A DNA stretch of 64,000 nt. Origin: Rhizobium sp. BT03. Its GTDB lineage: Bacteria; Pseudomonadota; Alphaproteobacteria; Rhizobiales; Rhizobiaceae. Under the pieces are notes generated by a model. That model did not search any database and had not been told where the DNA came from. It was given only the letters and a program-made list of their open reading frames with translations. The first letter of the stretch is position 1; every line of letters starts with the position of its first letter. The translations under genes were made by a program, and so were the position numbers. The DNA is taken from the NCBI RefSeq assembly GCF_030053155.1, contig NZ_CP125641.1:248001-312000 (forward strand), given 5' to 3'. Below are positions 53,125-61,367 of this stretch, piece by piece.

Positions 53125-53978
53125 CGCGGCGCCTCCGCTGCCAGGTCATTGAGCCAGGCGGGATCGCGCGTCAGGATCGGCAGCCGGGCCGGCGGATTCT
53201 CTATCGTCGGCAGGGAGGCCAGAAGCCCTTGCGTATAGGGGTGTTTCGCCTTGTCGAGATCGCGCGCCTCCAGCACTTCCACGACGCGGCCGGCATACAT
53301 GATGAGCACGCGATCGCAGAAATTTCGGATCAGGTTGAGGTCGTGGCTGATGAAGATCAGGCCGAGATTGCGGCGTGCGACCAGTTCGTCAAGCAGGGCC
53401 AGGATCTCGAGCCTGACGGTGACGTCAAGCGCCGAAGTCGGCTCGTCGGCGATCAGCACTTCTGGTTCGGCGATCAGCATCATGGCGATCATCACACGCT
53501 GGCCCATGCCGCCCGATATTTCGTGCGGATAGAGGCGGGCGACGCGCTCGGGATCGCGGATCTGCACCGCTTCGAGCATGGCGAGCGCTTGAGCGTAGGT
53601 CTGTTTCGCGCTGACCTTGGGATGGTGGAAGCGGTAGGTCTCGGCGATCTGTTCGCCGATGCGCATGACCGGATTGAGCGAATATTTCGGGTCCTGCAGG
53701 ATCAGGCCGATCCGCCGCCCGCGGATCGTCATCATCTTTCGTTCGTCCGCCTTGATGAGGTCGACGTCGCGAAAGGTCATCCGCTCGGCGCTGACCACCG
53801 CGGTCGGCGGCAGCAGTTTCATGATCGCCCGGCCGACGGTCGATTTTCCCGATCCGGATTCGCCGACGATGCCGAGTTTTTCCTGCCCGAGCGCGAAACT
53901 GACGCCGCGCACCGCCCGCATGTGGCCGCCGCCATAGGCGATTTCGAGGTTGCGGATATCGATCAGGGGCTCTGTCAT
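53121..53978 (-). CDS. Dpp/Opp-type ABC ATPase, first subunit (DppD-like)
   Basis: 285 residues from ATG 53978, overlapping the permease stop by four bases. Walker [27 protein letters not shown], signature ISGGMGQRVMIAMML (one residue off the usual GGxxQR), Walker B LIADEPTSALDV, and a C-terminal HPYTQGLLASLP block. A much longer frame upstream is the permease gene read out of phase and is not used. Confidence 0.93.
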   Translation of the reverse strand: MTEPLIDIRNLEIAYGGGHMRAVRGVSFALGQEKLGIVGESGSGKSTVGRAIMKLLPPTAVVSAERMTFRDVDLIKADERKMMTIRGRRIGLILQDPKYSLNPVMRIGEQIAETYRFHHPKVSAKQTYAQALAMLEAVQIRDPERVARLYPHEISGGMGQRVMIAMMLIAEPEVLIADEPTSALDVTVRLEILALLDELVARRNLGLIFISHDLNLIRNFCDRVLIMYAGRVVEVLEARDLDKAKHPYTQGLLASLPTIENPPARLPILTRDPAWLNDLAAEAPR

Positions 53979-54907
53979 TCCGAACCTCTCGGGTCGAGCA
54001 CGTCGCGAAGCGCATCGCCGACGAGGTTGAAGGCGAGGCTGACCAGTGCGATGGCGATACCGGGCGCGGCGATCACCCAGGGACTGTCGAGCATGAACTC
54101 GCGGCCGCTGGCGGCCATCGAGCCCCATTCCGGCCAGGGCGGCTGCGCGCCGAGGCCGAGGAAGCCGAGACCGGCGGCAGTGATGATGATGCCGGCCATG
54201 TTGAGTGTGACGCGCACGATCACCGAGGGAATGCACATCGGTAGGATGTGGCGGGTGATGATCGCAAGTGATGTCGCGCCCTGCAGGCGCACGGCGGCGA
54301 TATAATCCGCCTTACGCAGGCTGAGTGTTTCGGCGCGCGCCAGCCGAGCGATCGGCGGCCAGGCGGTCAGCGAAATGGCGATGATGGCGTTGGTGATGCC
54401 CGGGCCGAGCGCTGCGGCAAAACCGAGCGCCAGCACGAGGCCGGGGAAGGAGAGGAAGATATCGGTGACGCGCATCAGGATTTCATCGACGATACCACCG
54501 AAATAACCCGAGACCGTGCCGATCAGCAGGCCGAGCGGTGCGACGATGATCGTGACCAGCATGATGATGTAGAGCGTCGTGCGGGCGCCGTAGATCACCC
54601 TGGAAAAGACGTCGCGGCCGAAATTGTCAGTGCCGAGGAAATGGGCTGCCGACGGCGGCGCCAGTCGCCCGGCCATATCCTGCACGATCGGATCGTAGCT
54701 CGTGAGCAGAGGGGCGGCCGTCGCTACGACGATCAGGAGCACGATGATGGCGAGGCCCGCCAGCCCCAGCGGGTGCAGGCTGAACTTCAGCCAGCCCTGG
54801 TGGATCTGCTGCATCGACGACTGGAACCAGCCCTGAGGCTCGGGCGCCCGCAGCCAGCTGCGAAAGCCGAGGGTTTGGGCGTCTGCGTCTTCGGATGAGA
54901 TCGTCAT
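53975..54907 (-). CDS. Dpp/Opp-type ABC permease (DppC-like)
   Basis: 310 residues from ATG 54907; an ATG at 54949 would overlap the upstream permease gene by 38 bases. An N-terminal cytosolic extension, then about six membrane segments (GLAGLAIIVLLIVVATAAPLL first), FLGTDNFGRDVFSRVIYGAR characteristic of DppC, and the EAA loop AETLSLRKADYIAAVRLQGA. It forms the channel with the DppB-like partner. Confidence 0.92.
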   Translation of the reverse strand: MTISSEDADAQTLGFRSWLRAPEPQGWFQSSMQQIHQGWLKFSLHPLGLAGLAIIVLLIVVATAAPLLTSYDPIVQDMAGRLAPPSAAHFLGTDNFGRDVFSRVIYGARTTLYIIMLVTIIVAPLGLLIGTVSGYFGGIVDEILMRVTDIFLSFPGLVLALGFAAALGPGITNAIIAISLTAWPPIARLARAETLSLRKADYIAAVRLQGATSLAIITRHILPMCIPSVIVRVTLNMAGIIITAAGLGFLGLGAQPPWPEWGSMAASGREFMLDSPWVIAAPGIAIALVSLAFNLVGDALRDVLDPRGSE

Positions 54908-54911
54908 GGCG

Positions 54912-56006
54912 TCACCGTGTTCTCGGATCAAGAATGCGATAGAGGACATCCGACAGGATGTTGATCGTCAGGAAGACGGCGCCGATCGTCAGCACCGAAC
55001 CCATGACGACGTTCATGTCGTTCATCTGCAGCCCACGGGTGAGATACTGGCCGAGCCCCGGCCAGCCGAAGACCGTCTCGATCAGCACCGCGCCCTCGAG
55101 CAGCCCGCCGAAGGTCAGTGCCAGGATCGTCAGGAGCTGCACCCGGATGTTCCGGAAGGCATGGCGCCAGACGACCTTGCGGGTGCCGAGCCCCTTGGCC
55201 CGGGCGGTGATGATATATTCCTGGCTCAGCTGTTCCAGCATGAAGCTTCGCGACATGCGGCTGATATAGGCGACGGAATAATAACCGAGGATCGCCGCCG
55301 GCAGGATGATGTGGCCGAGCGCGTTGTAAAACACGTCCCATTGCTGCTGTATCGCCGCGTCGATCAGCAGAAAGCCGGTCATGGGCGTGACGAGGCCCTC
55401 GTAGAAGACGTCGATCCGGCCGGATGCGCCGACGAGCTTGAGCTTGGCATAGAAGAGGAAGAGCGCCATCAGCCCGGTCCAGAAGATCGGGATGGAGTGG
55501 CCGGCAAGCGCGACGATCCGGGCGATATGATCGATGATCGTTCCGCGCCTGACGGCCGCCGTGACGCCCAAGGGAATGCCGATGACGGCGCCGATGATCA
55601 TAGCAATGATCGCAAGCTCGATCGTGGCGGGAAAGATCGTCATCAGATCGGTGAGGATCGGCTGGCCCGTCGTCGCCGCCGTGCCGAGGTCGCCTGTGGC
55701 GACCTTCCCGACATAGGAGAAGAACTGCATCCAGATCGGCTGCCCAAGTCCCAACTCGTTATAGACCCGATCATAGACCTCCTTGCTGACCTCCGCCCCG
55801 GTGATAGCAAGCACCGGATCGGCAGGCAGCAGACGGCCCATCGAAAAGGTCAGGAAAAGCAAGCCGAGCAGCGTGGTGACGACAGCCACCACGCGCCCTG
55901 CCAGGCGCCGCAGCAGGCTCGTCAAGGGGTGCGGGGCCGCATCGGCAAACCCGCCCGCCCTGGCATGACGGCTCTCCTGCTTCGATGTCAGATCGGCGCT
56001 TGCCAC
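54912..56006 (-). CDS. Dpp/Opp-type ABC permease (DppB-like)
   Basis: 364 residues, about six membrane segments. VVTTLLGLLFLTFSMGRLLPADP is the DppB-type first segment, YIITARAKGLGTRKVVWRHA the EAA loop, and IETVFGWPGLGQYLTRGLQ the end block. The N-terminal 30 residues are a hydrophilic extension. The binding-protein gene lies just upstream (stop five bases before this start). Confidence 0.92.
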   Translation of the reverse strand: MASADLTSKQESRHARAGGFADAAPHPLTSLLRRLAGRVVAVVTTLLGLLFLTFSMGRLLPADPVLAITGAEVSKEVYDRVYNELGLGQPIWMQFFSYVGKVATGDLGTAATTGQPILTDLMTIFPATIELAIIAMIIGAVIGIPLGVTAAVRRGTIIDHIARIVALAGHSIPIFWTGLMALFLFYAKLKLVGASGRIDVFYEGLVTPMTGFLLIDAAIQQQWDVFYNALGHIILPAAILGYYSVAYISRMSRSFMLEQLSQEYIITARAKGLGTRKVVWRHAFRNIRVQLLTILALTFGGLLEGAVLIETVFGWPGLGQYLTRGLQMNDMNVVMGSVLTIGAVFLTINILSDVLYRILDPRTR

Positions 56007-56011
56007 GCGCT

Positions 56012-57598
56012 CTACTCCTTGGTCACGTCATGCCAGCGCGTCGACCAGGTCGTATGGCCGTGATAACCCTTGACGTTGGTGCGCATGACATAGGGGTCGG
56101 TTCGCTGGAAGAAGATGACGAGTGGTGCGGCCATGCCGGAATAGATGCCGTCCATCTTCTTGAAGATGTCGGTGCGCTTTTCCGTGTCGCGCTCCCGCAT
56201 CGATTGGTCGATGAGCGTGTTGAGCTCGTCCACCTTCATGCCTGTGCGCCAGAGATAATAGCTGCCGAGACGCGCCTCGTCTCTATTGTCGGGGTTGAAG
56301 GCATATTGCGTGGCGACGGCGAAGGGATCGGGCAGGCGGGCGCCGGAATTGCCGAGCAGCACTTCGAATTTGCGCTCGCGGAAGGCGGGCGTGAATTCAC
56401 CGGGCACCAGATCGAGATCGAAACCGGCGGCGCGTGCACTCGCCTGCAGCGCTTCTGCGAAGGGCAGGGTGGGGGCTCCCGAGGGGTTGAGCACCTTCTT
56501 CAGGCCGTTGGGATATCCGGCCTCCGCCAGCAACTGCTTGGCTTTGGCGGGATCGTAATCGTAGCGGGCGGCAGCCTCATCGGGCGCGCCGATCATGCCG
56601 CGTGGGATCATCGACTGCCAGGGAAAGCCCGTGTAGCGCATGATGTTGCCGGAGATCGCCTTCCAGTCGAAGGCATGCTGGAAGGCCTCGCGAACCTTCG
56701 GCTTTTGCAGATCCGGGTCTTTCTGGTTGAGGGCGATATAATAGAAGCCGAGACCCGGGACATTGTCGATGACCATATCCTTGTTGGTCGACAGCGCATC
56801 GAGATCGCCGCTGGCCACATACTGGCCGACATCGACGTCGCCGGCTTCGAGTTGCAGCCGGAGATTGCCGGATTCGGGGATGTGGCGGGCCACGACGCGG
56901 GCCATGGCCGGCTTGCCGCCCCAGTATTTCGGCTGCGCGTTGAAGATCGCCACGTCGTTCGGCCGCCACTGCGCCAGGCTGAACGGTCCGCTGCCGGCGG
57001 AATTGGCCGAAAGCCAGGCGCCGCCGAAATCGCCGTTCGCCTCATGCGACAGCACCGTCTTCTTGTCGACGATGCCGATCGACGAGCCGGCCAGCGAATA
57101 GAGCACCAGGTCGGTATTCACCGACTGCGGCAGCTCGATCTCCAGCGTATGCTCGTCCTTTGCCCGAACGAGCTTTTCGACGTTCTCAGGCGTGAACCCC
57201 CAGAGTGCAACGTCGGTGGAACCGACCTGGCCCATCTTGATGACGCGCTGGATCGACCAGGCGGCATCCTCGGCGGTTACCTTGTTGCCGCTCTGGAAGA
57301 CGGCGTCGTCGCGCAAGGTGAGCGTGATGATCTTGCCGTCCGCCGAGACCTCCCATTTCGTCGCAAGCATCGGCTTCAGCGTCTTGAGGTCATCTGGCGA
57401 GAGCTGCACGAGGTTGTCGTAGAGGTTCGAGATTAGTTCGGAAACCGTGCGGGCATTGTTCTGGGCCGGATCGAGCGTCCGGATACCGGTGAGGTTGGTG
57501 CCGATCACCAGCATATTGGGCGGTGACGCCGCCAAGGCAGGCTGCGCACCCATCAGGGCGCCGGTAAGTGCGATCGTTGTCAGTAGCTGTTTCAGCAT
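56012..57598 (-). CDS. ABC transporter substrate-binding protein, family 5
   Basis: 528 residues from ATG 57598, with GGGAGGTCTAGAG before it. Signal peptide residues 1-23 (LLTTIALTGALMGAQPALA). Family 5 features: TLDPAQNNARTVSELISNLYDNL, then LKPMLATKWEVSADGKIITLTL, and a C-terminal VIFFQRTDPYVMR. In a uronate operon it probably binds a uronic-acid oligomer or uronate conjugate rather than a peptide. This is inference from context. Confidence 0.92.
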   Translation of the reverse strand: MLKQLLTTIALTGALMGAQPALAASPPNMLVIGTNLTGIRTLDPAQNNARTVSELISNLYDNLVQLSPDDLKTLKPMLATKWEVSADGKIITLTLRDDAVFQSGNKVTAEDAAWSIQRVIKMGQVGSTDVALWGFTPENVEKLVRAKDEHTLEIELPQSVNTDLVLYSLAGSSIGIVDKKTVLSHEANGDFGGAWLSANSAGSGPFSLAQWRPNDVAIFNAQPKYWGGKPAMARVVARHIPESGNLRLQLEAGDVDVGQYVASGDLDALSTNKDMVIDNVPGLGFYYIALNQKDPDLQKPKVREAFQHAFDWKAISGNIMRYTGFPWQSMIPRGMIGAPDEAAARYDYDPAKAKQLLAEAGYPNGLKKVLNPSGAPTLPFAEALQASARAAGFDLDLVPGEFTPAFRERKFEVLLGNSGARLPDPFAVATQYAFNPDNRDEARLGSYYLWRTGMKVDELNTLIDQSMRERDTEKRTDIFKKMDGIYSGMAAPLVIFFQRTDPYVMRTNVKGYHGHTTWSTRWHDVTKE

Positions 57599-57642
57599 CT
57601 CTAGACCTCCCAATCCTGTTATTTGCGAAAATAGCGTTGAGT

Positions 57643-58596
57643 TCAGCCGGCCGCCTTGGCAGATTGCTGCCGCTCCGGATCCGTTTGAATGCTGCCCTCG
57701 GCCTCCCAACCTCGAAGCAGCCGATGAAGTTCCTCACGATCTTGCTGGTCGAGCAGCGGCAATCCCGGCACCCGCACGGGGCCGACATCGAGGCCGGAAT
57801 AGGTGACGGCCTCTTTCACGACGGTCACGTTGGCGCCGTTGCGGAATTTCGTCCGCATCCGCTCGAACGGCTCGAGCGTGTTGACGATCGCCCGTGCCGC
57901 GGCAAAATCGCCTTTTTCGAGCGCGGCATGGACGGCAAGCGAAAGCTGCGGCGCTACATTGACGAGACCTGAAGTAAAGCCGCGCGCGCCGGCCGCGGTG
58001 AATGTCGGCGCCCAGCTCTCCGCCAGGCCGCAGACGAACAGTGCGCCATCAGGATCGGCAGCGGGGATGGCGCGCGACAGCAGCATCAGATCGGTCGTGG
58101 CGAACTTGATGCCGGCAATATTGCCGTGGTTGGCGAGGCGGACGATATCCTCGACACCGAAACCTTCGGCCCTGACATAGGCGACGAGCGGCAGGGTGGA
58201 AGCGTCGGCAAGATTGCAGAAGTAGCCGATCTGGGCCGAAGGTGCCGCGAAAGGATCGACCGGCTGATGCGACATGACGGCGGTTGCGCCGATCGCAGCC
58301 GCATCCCTCGCCATGCCGATTGCCTCGCGCAGCGACCGGCCGATGGCCGCCGTCACCGGCGCCCGGCCGTCGACGCCCGAGACCGCCGCTTCGTGGACGA
58401 TCCGGATTTCCTGCGGCGTCAGGGCATAGAATTCACCGGTGTTGCCGGCAGCGACGATGTTATGAATGCCCGCTGCCGCCACCCGCGCATAGACCTTGGC
58501 CGTAATCCGAGGTTCGACTTCGCCTTTACCGTCATAGGCGGTGACGGGAACGCCCGACACGCCGGTAAGCGCCTTGCGCATGATCGCGATGCTCAT
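57643..58596 (-). CDS. DapA-family lyase (DHDPS/NAL/keto-deoxy-sugar-acid dehydratase or aldolase)
   Basis: 317 residues. TIM-barrel class I lyase: AAGNTGEFYALTPQE (family GxTGE block), the conserved Tyr in LPLVAYVRAEG and the Schiff-base Lys in IAGIKFATTD. In sugar-acid operons such proteins act as 5-keto-4-deoxyglucarate dehydratase/decarboxylase or as keto-deoxy-acid aldolases; lysine biosynthesis is unlikely here. It sits after the lactonase gene and before the binding protein, which favours the aldarate step giving 2-oxoglutarate semialdehyde. Confidence 0.85.
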   Translation of the reverse strand: MSIAIMRKALTGVSGVPVTAYDGKGEVEPRITAKVYARVAAAGIHNIVAAGNTGEFYALTPQEIRIVHEAAVSGVDGRAPVTAAIGRSLREAIGMARDAAAIGATAVMSHQPVDPFAAPSAQIGYFCNLADASTLPLVAYVRAEGFGVEDIVRLANHGNIAGIKFATTDLMLLSRAIPAADPDGALFVCGLAESWAPTFTAAGARGFTSGLVNVAPQLSLAVHAALEKGDFAAARAIVNTLEPFERMRTKFRNGANVTVVKEAVTYSGLDVGPVRVPGLPLLDQQDREELHRLLRGWEAEGSIQTDPERQQSAKAAG

Positions 58597-58632
58597 TTTT
58601 CTTTCCCCGTTAGCTTTCCATCCAGATGATCG

Positions 58633-59508
58633 TCATCCGAAGCGGAAGGGCGGCAGCCCCTCCGCATCCACATCGAAGGCGATGACCGTGCCGGCCTCGA
58701 AACGGCCGGTGCGGTCCGTCGACAGGCTGGTGACGAAGAGGGTCCGGAGATCCGGCCCCCCGAAACACGGCATTGTCGGTGCCGGGACCGGCAGAATGTA
58801 GATCTCGACGATTTCGCCTTCGCTCGATATGCGGTTGAGGCGGCCGGCCGAGACGCCGGCGCTCCAGTAAAACCCGTCGCGATCGGTCGTCGCCCCGTCC
58901 GGGCGCCCCTCATCTTCGGTGAAGCCGCGCAGGCGACGTCCTTCGCCGAGGCTGCCCGTCTCGAGATCGAAGTCGAATGCCTGCAGGAAACATTGGCGGC
59001 TGTCGGAGTGATACATCCGCCGGCCGTCCGGCGACCAGGCGAGGCCGTTGGAACTCGTCAGCCCCGTGGCGACGGTCCGCGTGCTGCCGTCGGCGCCGAC
59101 GCGGAAAAGTGCAGCGTCATTCACCTGCGGCTTGGCTTCGCTGATCGAGCCGACCCAGAAGCAGCCGTCGGGGCCGACCTTGCCGTCATTGAGGCGGCCA
59201 TTCATATCGCGCCCGACCGGGTCGCACAGAAATTCGATTTTTCCCGAGACGGGATCGAAGAGGTGGACGCCCGTCTGGAGGCCGACGACGATCCTGCCGT
59301 CGCGGCAAAGCCCGAGGCTGCCGATTGCCGCCGGCATGTCGAAGCGCTCGAGCTTTCCTTGCGGGGAGAGCCGCACAACCGCCGGCGCCAGGATGTCGAC
59401 GAACCACAGCGTGCCGGTCTCATCGTCCCATACCGGCGATTCACCGACCGTCAGCGGTTGCTGGATCACGGAACGAATGTCCGGGCGGATGATCCGAGGC
59501 GCCGTCAT
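58633..59508 (-). CDS. SMP-30/gluconolactonase-family sugar lactonase
   Basis: 291 residues. Six-bladed propeller with metal-site residues: the Glu in VGESPVWDDETG, Asn and Asp in LTSSNGLAWSPDG, and MNGRLNDGKVGPDGCFWVG. It opens sugar lactones in the cytosol. Its ATG overlaps the stop of the uronate dehydrogenase-like gene (ATGA), so the two are coupled: the dehydrogenase makes an aldarolactone that this enzyme can hydrolyse. Confidence 0.9.
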   Translation of the reverse strand: MTAPRIIRPDIRSVIQQPLTVGESPVWDDETGTLWFVDILAPAVVRLSPQGKLERFDMPAAIGSLGLCRDGRIVVGLQTGVHLFDPVSGKIEFLCDPVGRDMNGRLNDGKVGPDGCFWVGSISEAKPQVNDAALFRVGADGSTRTVATGLTSSNGLAWSPDGRRMYHSDSRQCFLQAFDFDLETGSLGEGRRLRGFTEDEGRPDGATTDRDGFYWSAGVSAGRLNRISSEGEIVEIYILPVPAPTMPCFGGPDLRTLFVTSLSTDRTGRFEAGTVIAFDVDAEGLPPFRFG

Positions 59509-60335
59509 TCGGCCGCCTCCAGGCTCTTGGCCAAACCTTCGGCGTCACGCATGCGGATGGTGCCGTCATGATTGATCTCGCAGAAGCCGCCGCCCTGGAA
59601 CGCAAGCGCGACCGGCCCTTCGGATCCCTGTTCGATGCGGGCGTGATCGCGCGGCCGGTCCTGCGGCCGGTAGCCGAGCCTCGTCGCCAGATCGTTGTCC
59701 CACCATTTCTCGTCGGTATCGGAAACGCCGTAGACGACTGTCGCGGCGATCAGCGGGTGAATGAGCCCGATCCGCACCAGTTGCGCCAGATCCCGCGCGC
59801 TGATCCAGATCGCAACCGATCGCTCGCTGTTGGGATAGGTGCCGGCATTGCCGATACGGATGGAAAGGGAGCGAATGCCCGAGGTGTCGTAGTAGAGCCC
59901 CGCCACCAGTTCGCCCCAGCATTTGGAAAGTCCATAGGGGCTGTCGGGGCGCATCGGATCGAGCGGCGATATGATTTCGCCGCGCGGATAGAAGCCGGTC
60001 GCATGGTTGCTGGATGCATAGACGACCCGCTCGACCTTGTTGATCCGCGCCGCTTCGTAGAGATTGTAGGTCCCAAGCACATTGGCGTTCAGAATGGCGT
60101 TCATGTCGATGCCGCTTGCGATGCCGGCGAGATGAACGACGCCGTCGATATCCTTCAGCGCAGCCATTGCCTCATCGAGCTTTGTAAGGTCGGCTCTCAC
60201 GAAGGTTTCGTTTTCGTCAAGCCCGTCTGGTTCCTGCAGATCGATCAGGCTGACGTGCTCGAAATGCGAGCGGAGGAGCGGGCGCAGCAGCGTTCCGACA
60301 CGCCCAGTAGCCCCCGTCACAGCGATCCGTTTCAT
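59505..60335 (-). CDS. Uronate dehydrogenase-like SDR
   Basis: 276 residues from ATG 60335, after GGGAGGAAGAACG. Extended SDR with VTGATGRVGTLLRPLL for NAD, SSNHATGFYP, the YxxxK pair in SPYGLSKCWGE, and DEKWWDN and FQGG, all shared with Agrobacterium uronate dehydrogenase as I recall it. That enzyme oxidises galacturonate or glucuronate at C1 to the aldarolactone. The neighbouring lactonase supports this. Substrate preference cannot be read. Confidence 0.85.
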   Translation of the reverse strand: MKRIAVTGATGRVGTLLRPLLRSHFEHVSLIDLQEPDGLDENETFVRADLTKLDEAMAALKDIDGVVHLAGIASGIDMNAILNANVLGTYNLYEAARINKVERVVYASSNHATGFYPRGEIISPLDPMRPDSPYGLSKCWGELVAGLYYDTSGIRSLSIRIGNAGTYPNSERSVAIWISARDLAQLVRIGLIHPLIAATVVYGVSDTDEKWWDNDLATRLGYRPQDRPRDHARIEQGSEGPVALAFQGGGFCEINHDGTIRMRDAEGLAKSLEAAE

Positions 60336-60356
60336 CGTTCTTCCTCCCATTCCCGC

Positions 60357-61070
60357 TCAAACGCCCTGGAACATGCGGGCGCGAGCATTCAGTATGTGTT
60401 TCTTCATCGCGTCGTGCGCTTCGGTTTCCCGTCGCGCGAAGATCGCCTCCACGATCACCGCGTGCTCGTCCTGGACGCTGCGGATCTGCTCCAGCGTCCG
60501 TTTCAGGCTCAAGCTTCGCGTCACGGAATGCCCGATGGCGAAATGCGGCCTGAACCATTCGCGCACGGTGATATGGAACTGGTTGCCGGTCGCCATGGCG
60601 ATGGCGTCGTGCAGAGCCTGGTCTTCCTCGGCGCCGAGCTCTCCGTTGCGCAGACATTGTTCGATCGAAAGAAGCGCTGCCGTTATCCTTTCCCTGTCGT
60701 CCGGCTGCCAGTTTCGTGCTGCAAGCTCGGCAGCCTCGGCTTCGAGGCCGGCGCGGAATTCGAAGAAGCGCTGGACATCGGCGAGCGATCCGACCGGCAC
60801 CATTTTCAACATCGACGAATCCGGTCTCTGCCGGACATAGGAGCCGGAGCCCTTGCGCGAGACGACCAGGCCATCGGCTCTCAAGCGTTCGAGCGCCTCG
60901 CGCACGACGGGTCTCGACGCGCCGAAATCGGCGGCGAGCTTCGTCTCCGACGGCAGCCGTTCGTTCACCGGAAAATTGCCGTCGACGATCATCCCCACGA
61001 TCTTCTCGTAGATGATGTCGCTGAAGCGCGTTGCGCCTCTCTTCGAAACGGCGTCGGCCGCGAATGTCAT
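60357..61070 (-). CDS. FadR-type GntR regulator
   Basis: 237 residues with AAAGGACGACG before the ATG. Winged helix at about 15-85 (LPSETKLAADFGASRPVVREALERL in pieces) and an FCD domain at about 90-225 with ligand residues in EDQALHDAIAMATGN and EHAVIVEAIFARRETEA. First gene of the minus-strand uronate operon, which it probably represses until a uronate or aldarate is present. It also faces the divergent transporter at 61368, so may control both. Confidence 0.9.
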   Translation of the reverse strand: MTFAADAVSKRGATRFSDIIYEKIVGMIVDGNFPVNERLPSETKLAADFGASRPVVREALERLRADGLVVSRKGSGSYVRQRPDSSMLKMVPVGSLADVQRFFEFRAGLEAEAAELAARNWQPDDRERITAALLSIEQCLRNGELGAEEDQALHDAIAMATGNQFHITVREWFRPHFAIGHSVTRSLSLKRTLEQIRSVQDEHAVIVEAIFARRETEAHDAMKKHILNARARMFQGV

Positions 61071-61367
61071 CGTCGTCCTTTTCTCTGAACGCCAGGCTGC
61101 TGCCCGCCAATGGCACCTCTACGGCGATGTACAGCTTTTGACAGGTTGTCGTCTTTTGTTCGCTTTAGCCCTGTTCTGCGGGCAGGTAATTCAAGCCTTA
61201 CTGCTGCATCGCTACAAAATTTGTAATTATCTGTCAACTCTTGTAATCATTTGGGAACGTGTCTATGGTTCGGTCCGGGCGCCGAGGAGGGCGCAGGCGG
61301 TGGGTCGGGAGCCCGCCGCATCAGCCGGTTCAAAAAGGTGCGCCGGCCTTAAAAAGGGAGGAACTCG
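61071..61367. promoter_or_regulatory. Divergent promoter with palindrome and direct repeat
   Basis: 297 bases between the regulator and the next binding-protein gene. TACAAAATTTGTA (61213-61225) is a palindrome about one central base. TTGTAAT occurs at 61221-61227 and 61241-61247, 20 bases apart, with TGTCAAC between. These are the best candidates for the FadR-type regulator. AAAGGGAGGAACTCG at the right end is the ribosome site of the next gene. Confidence 0.55.
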
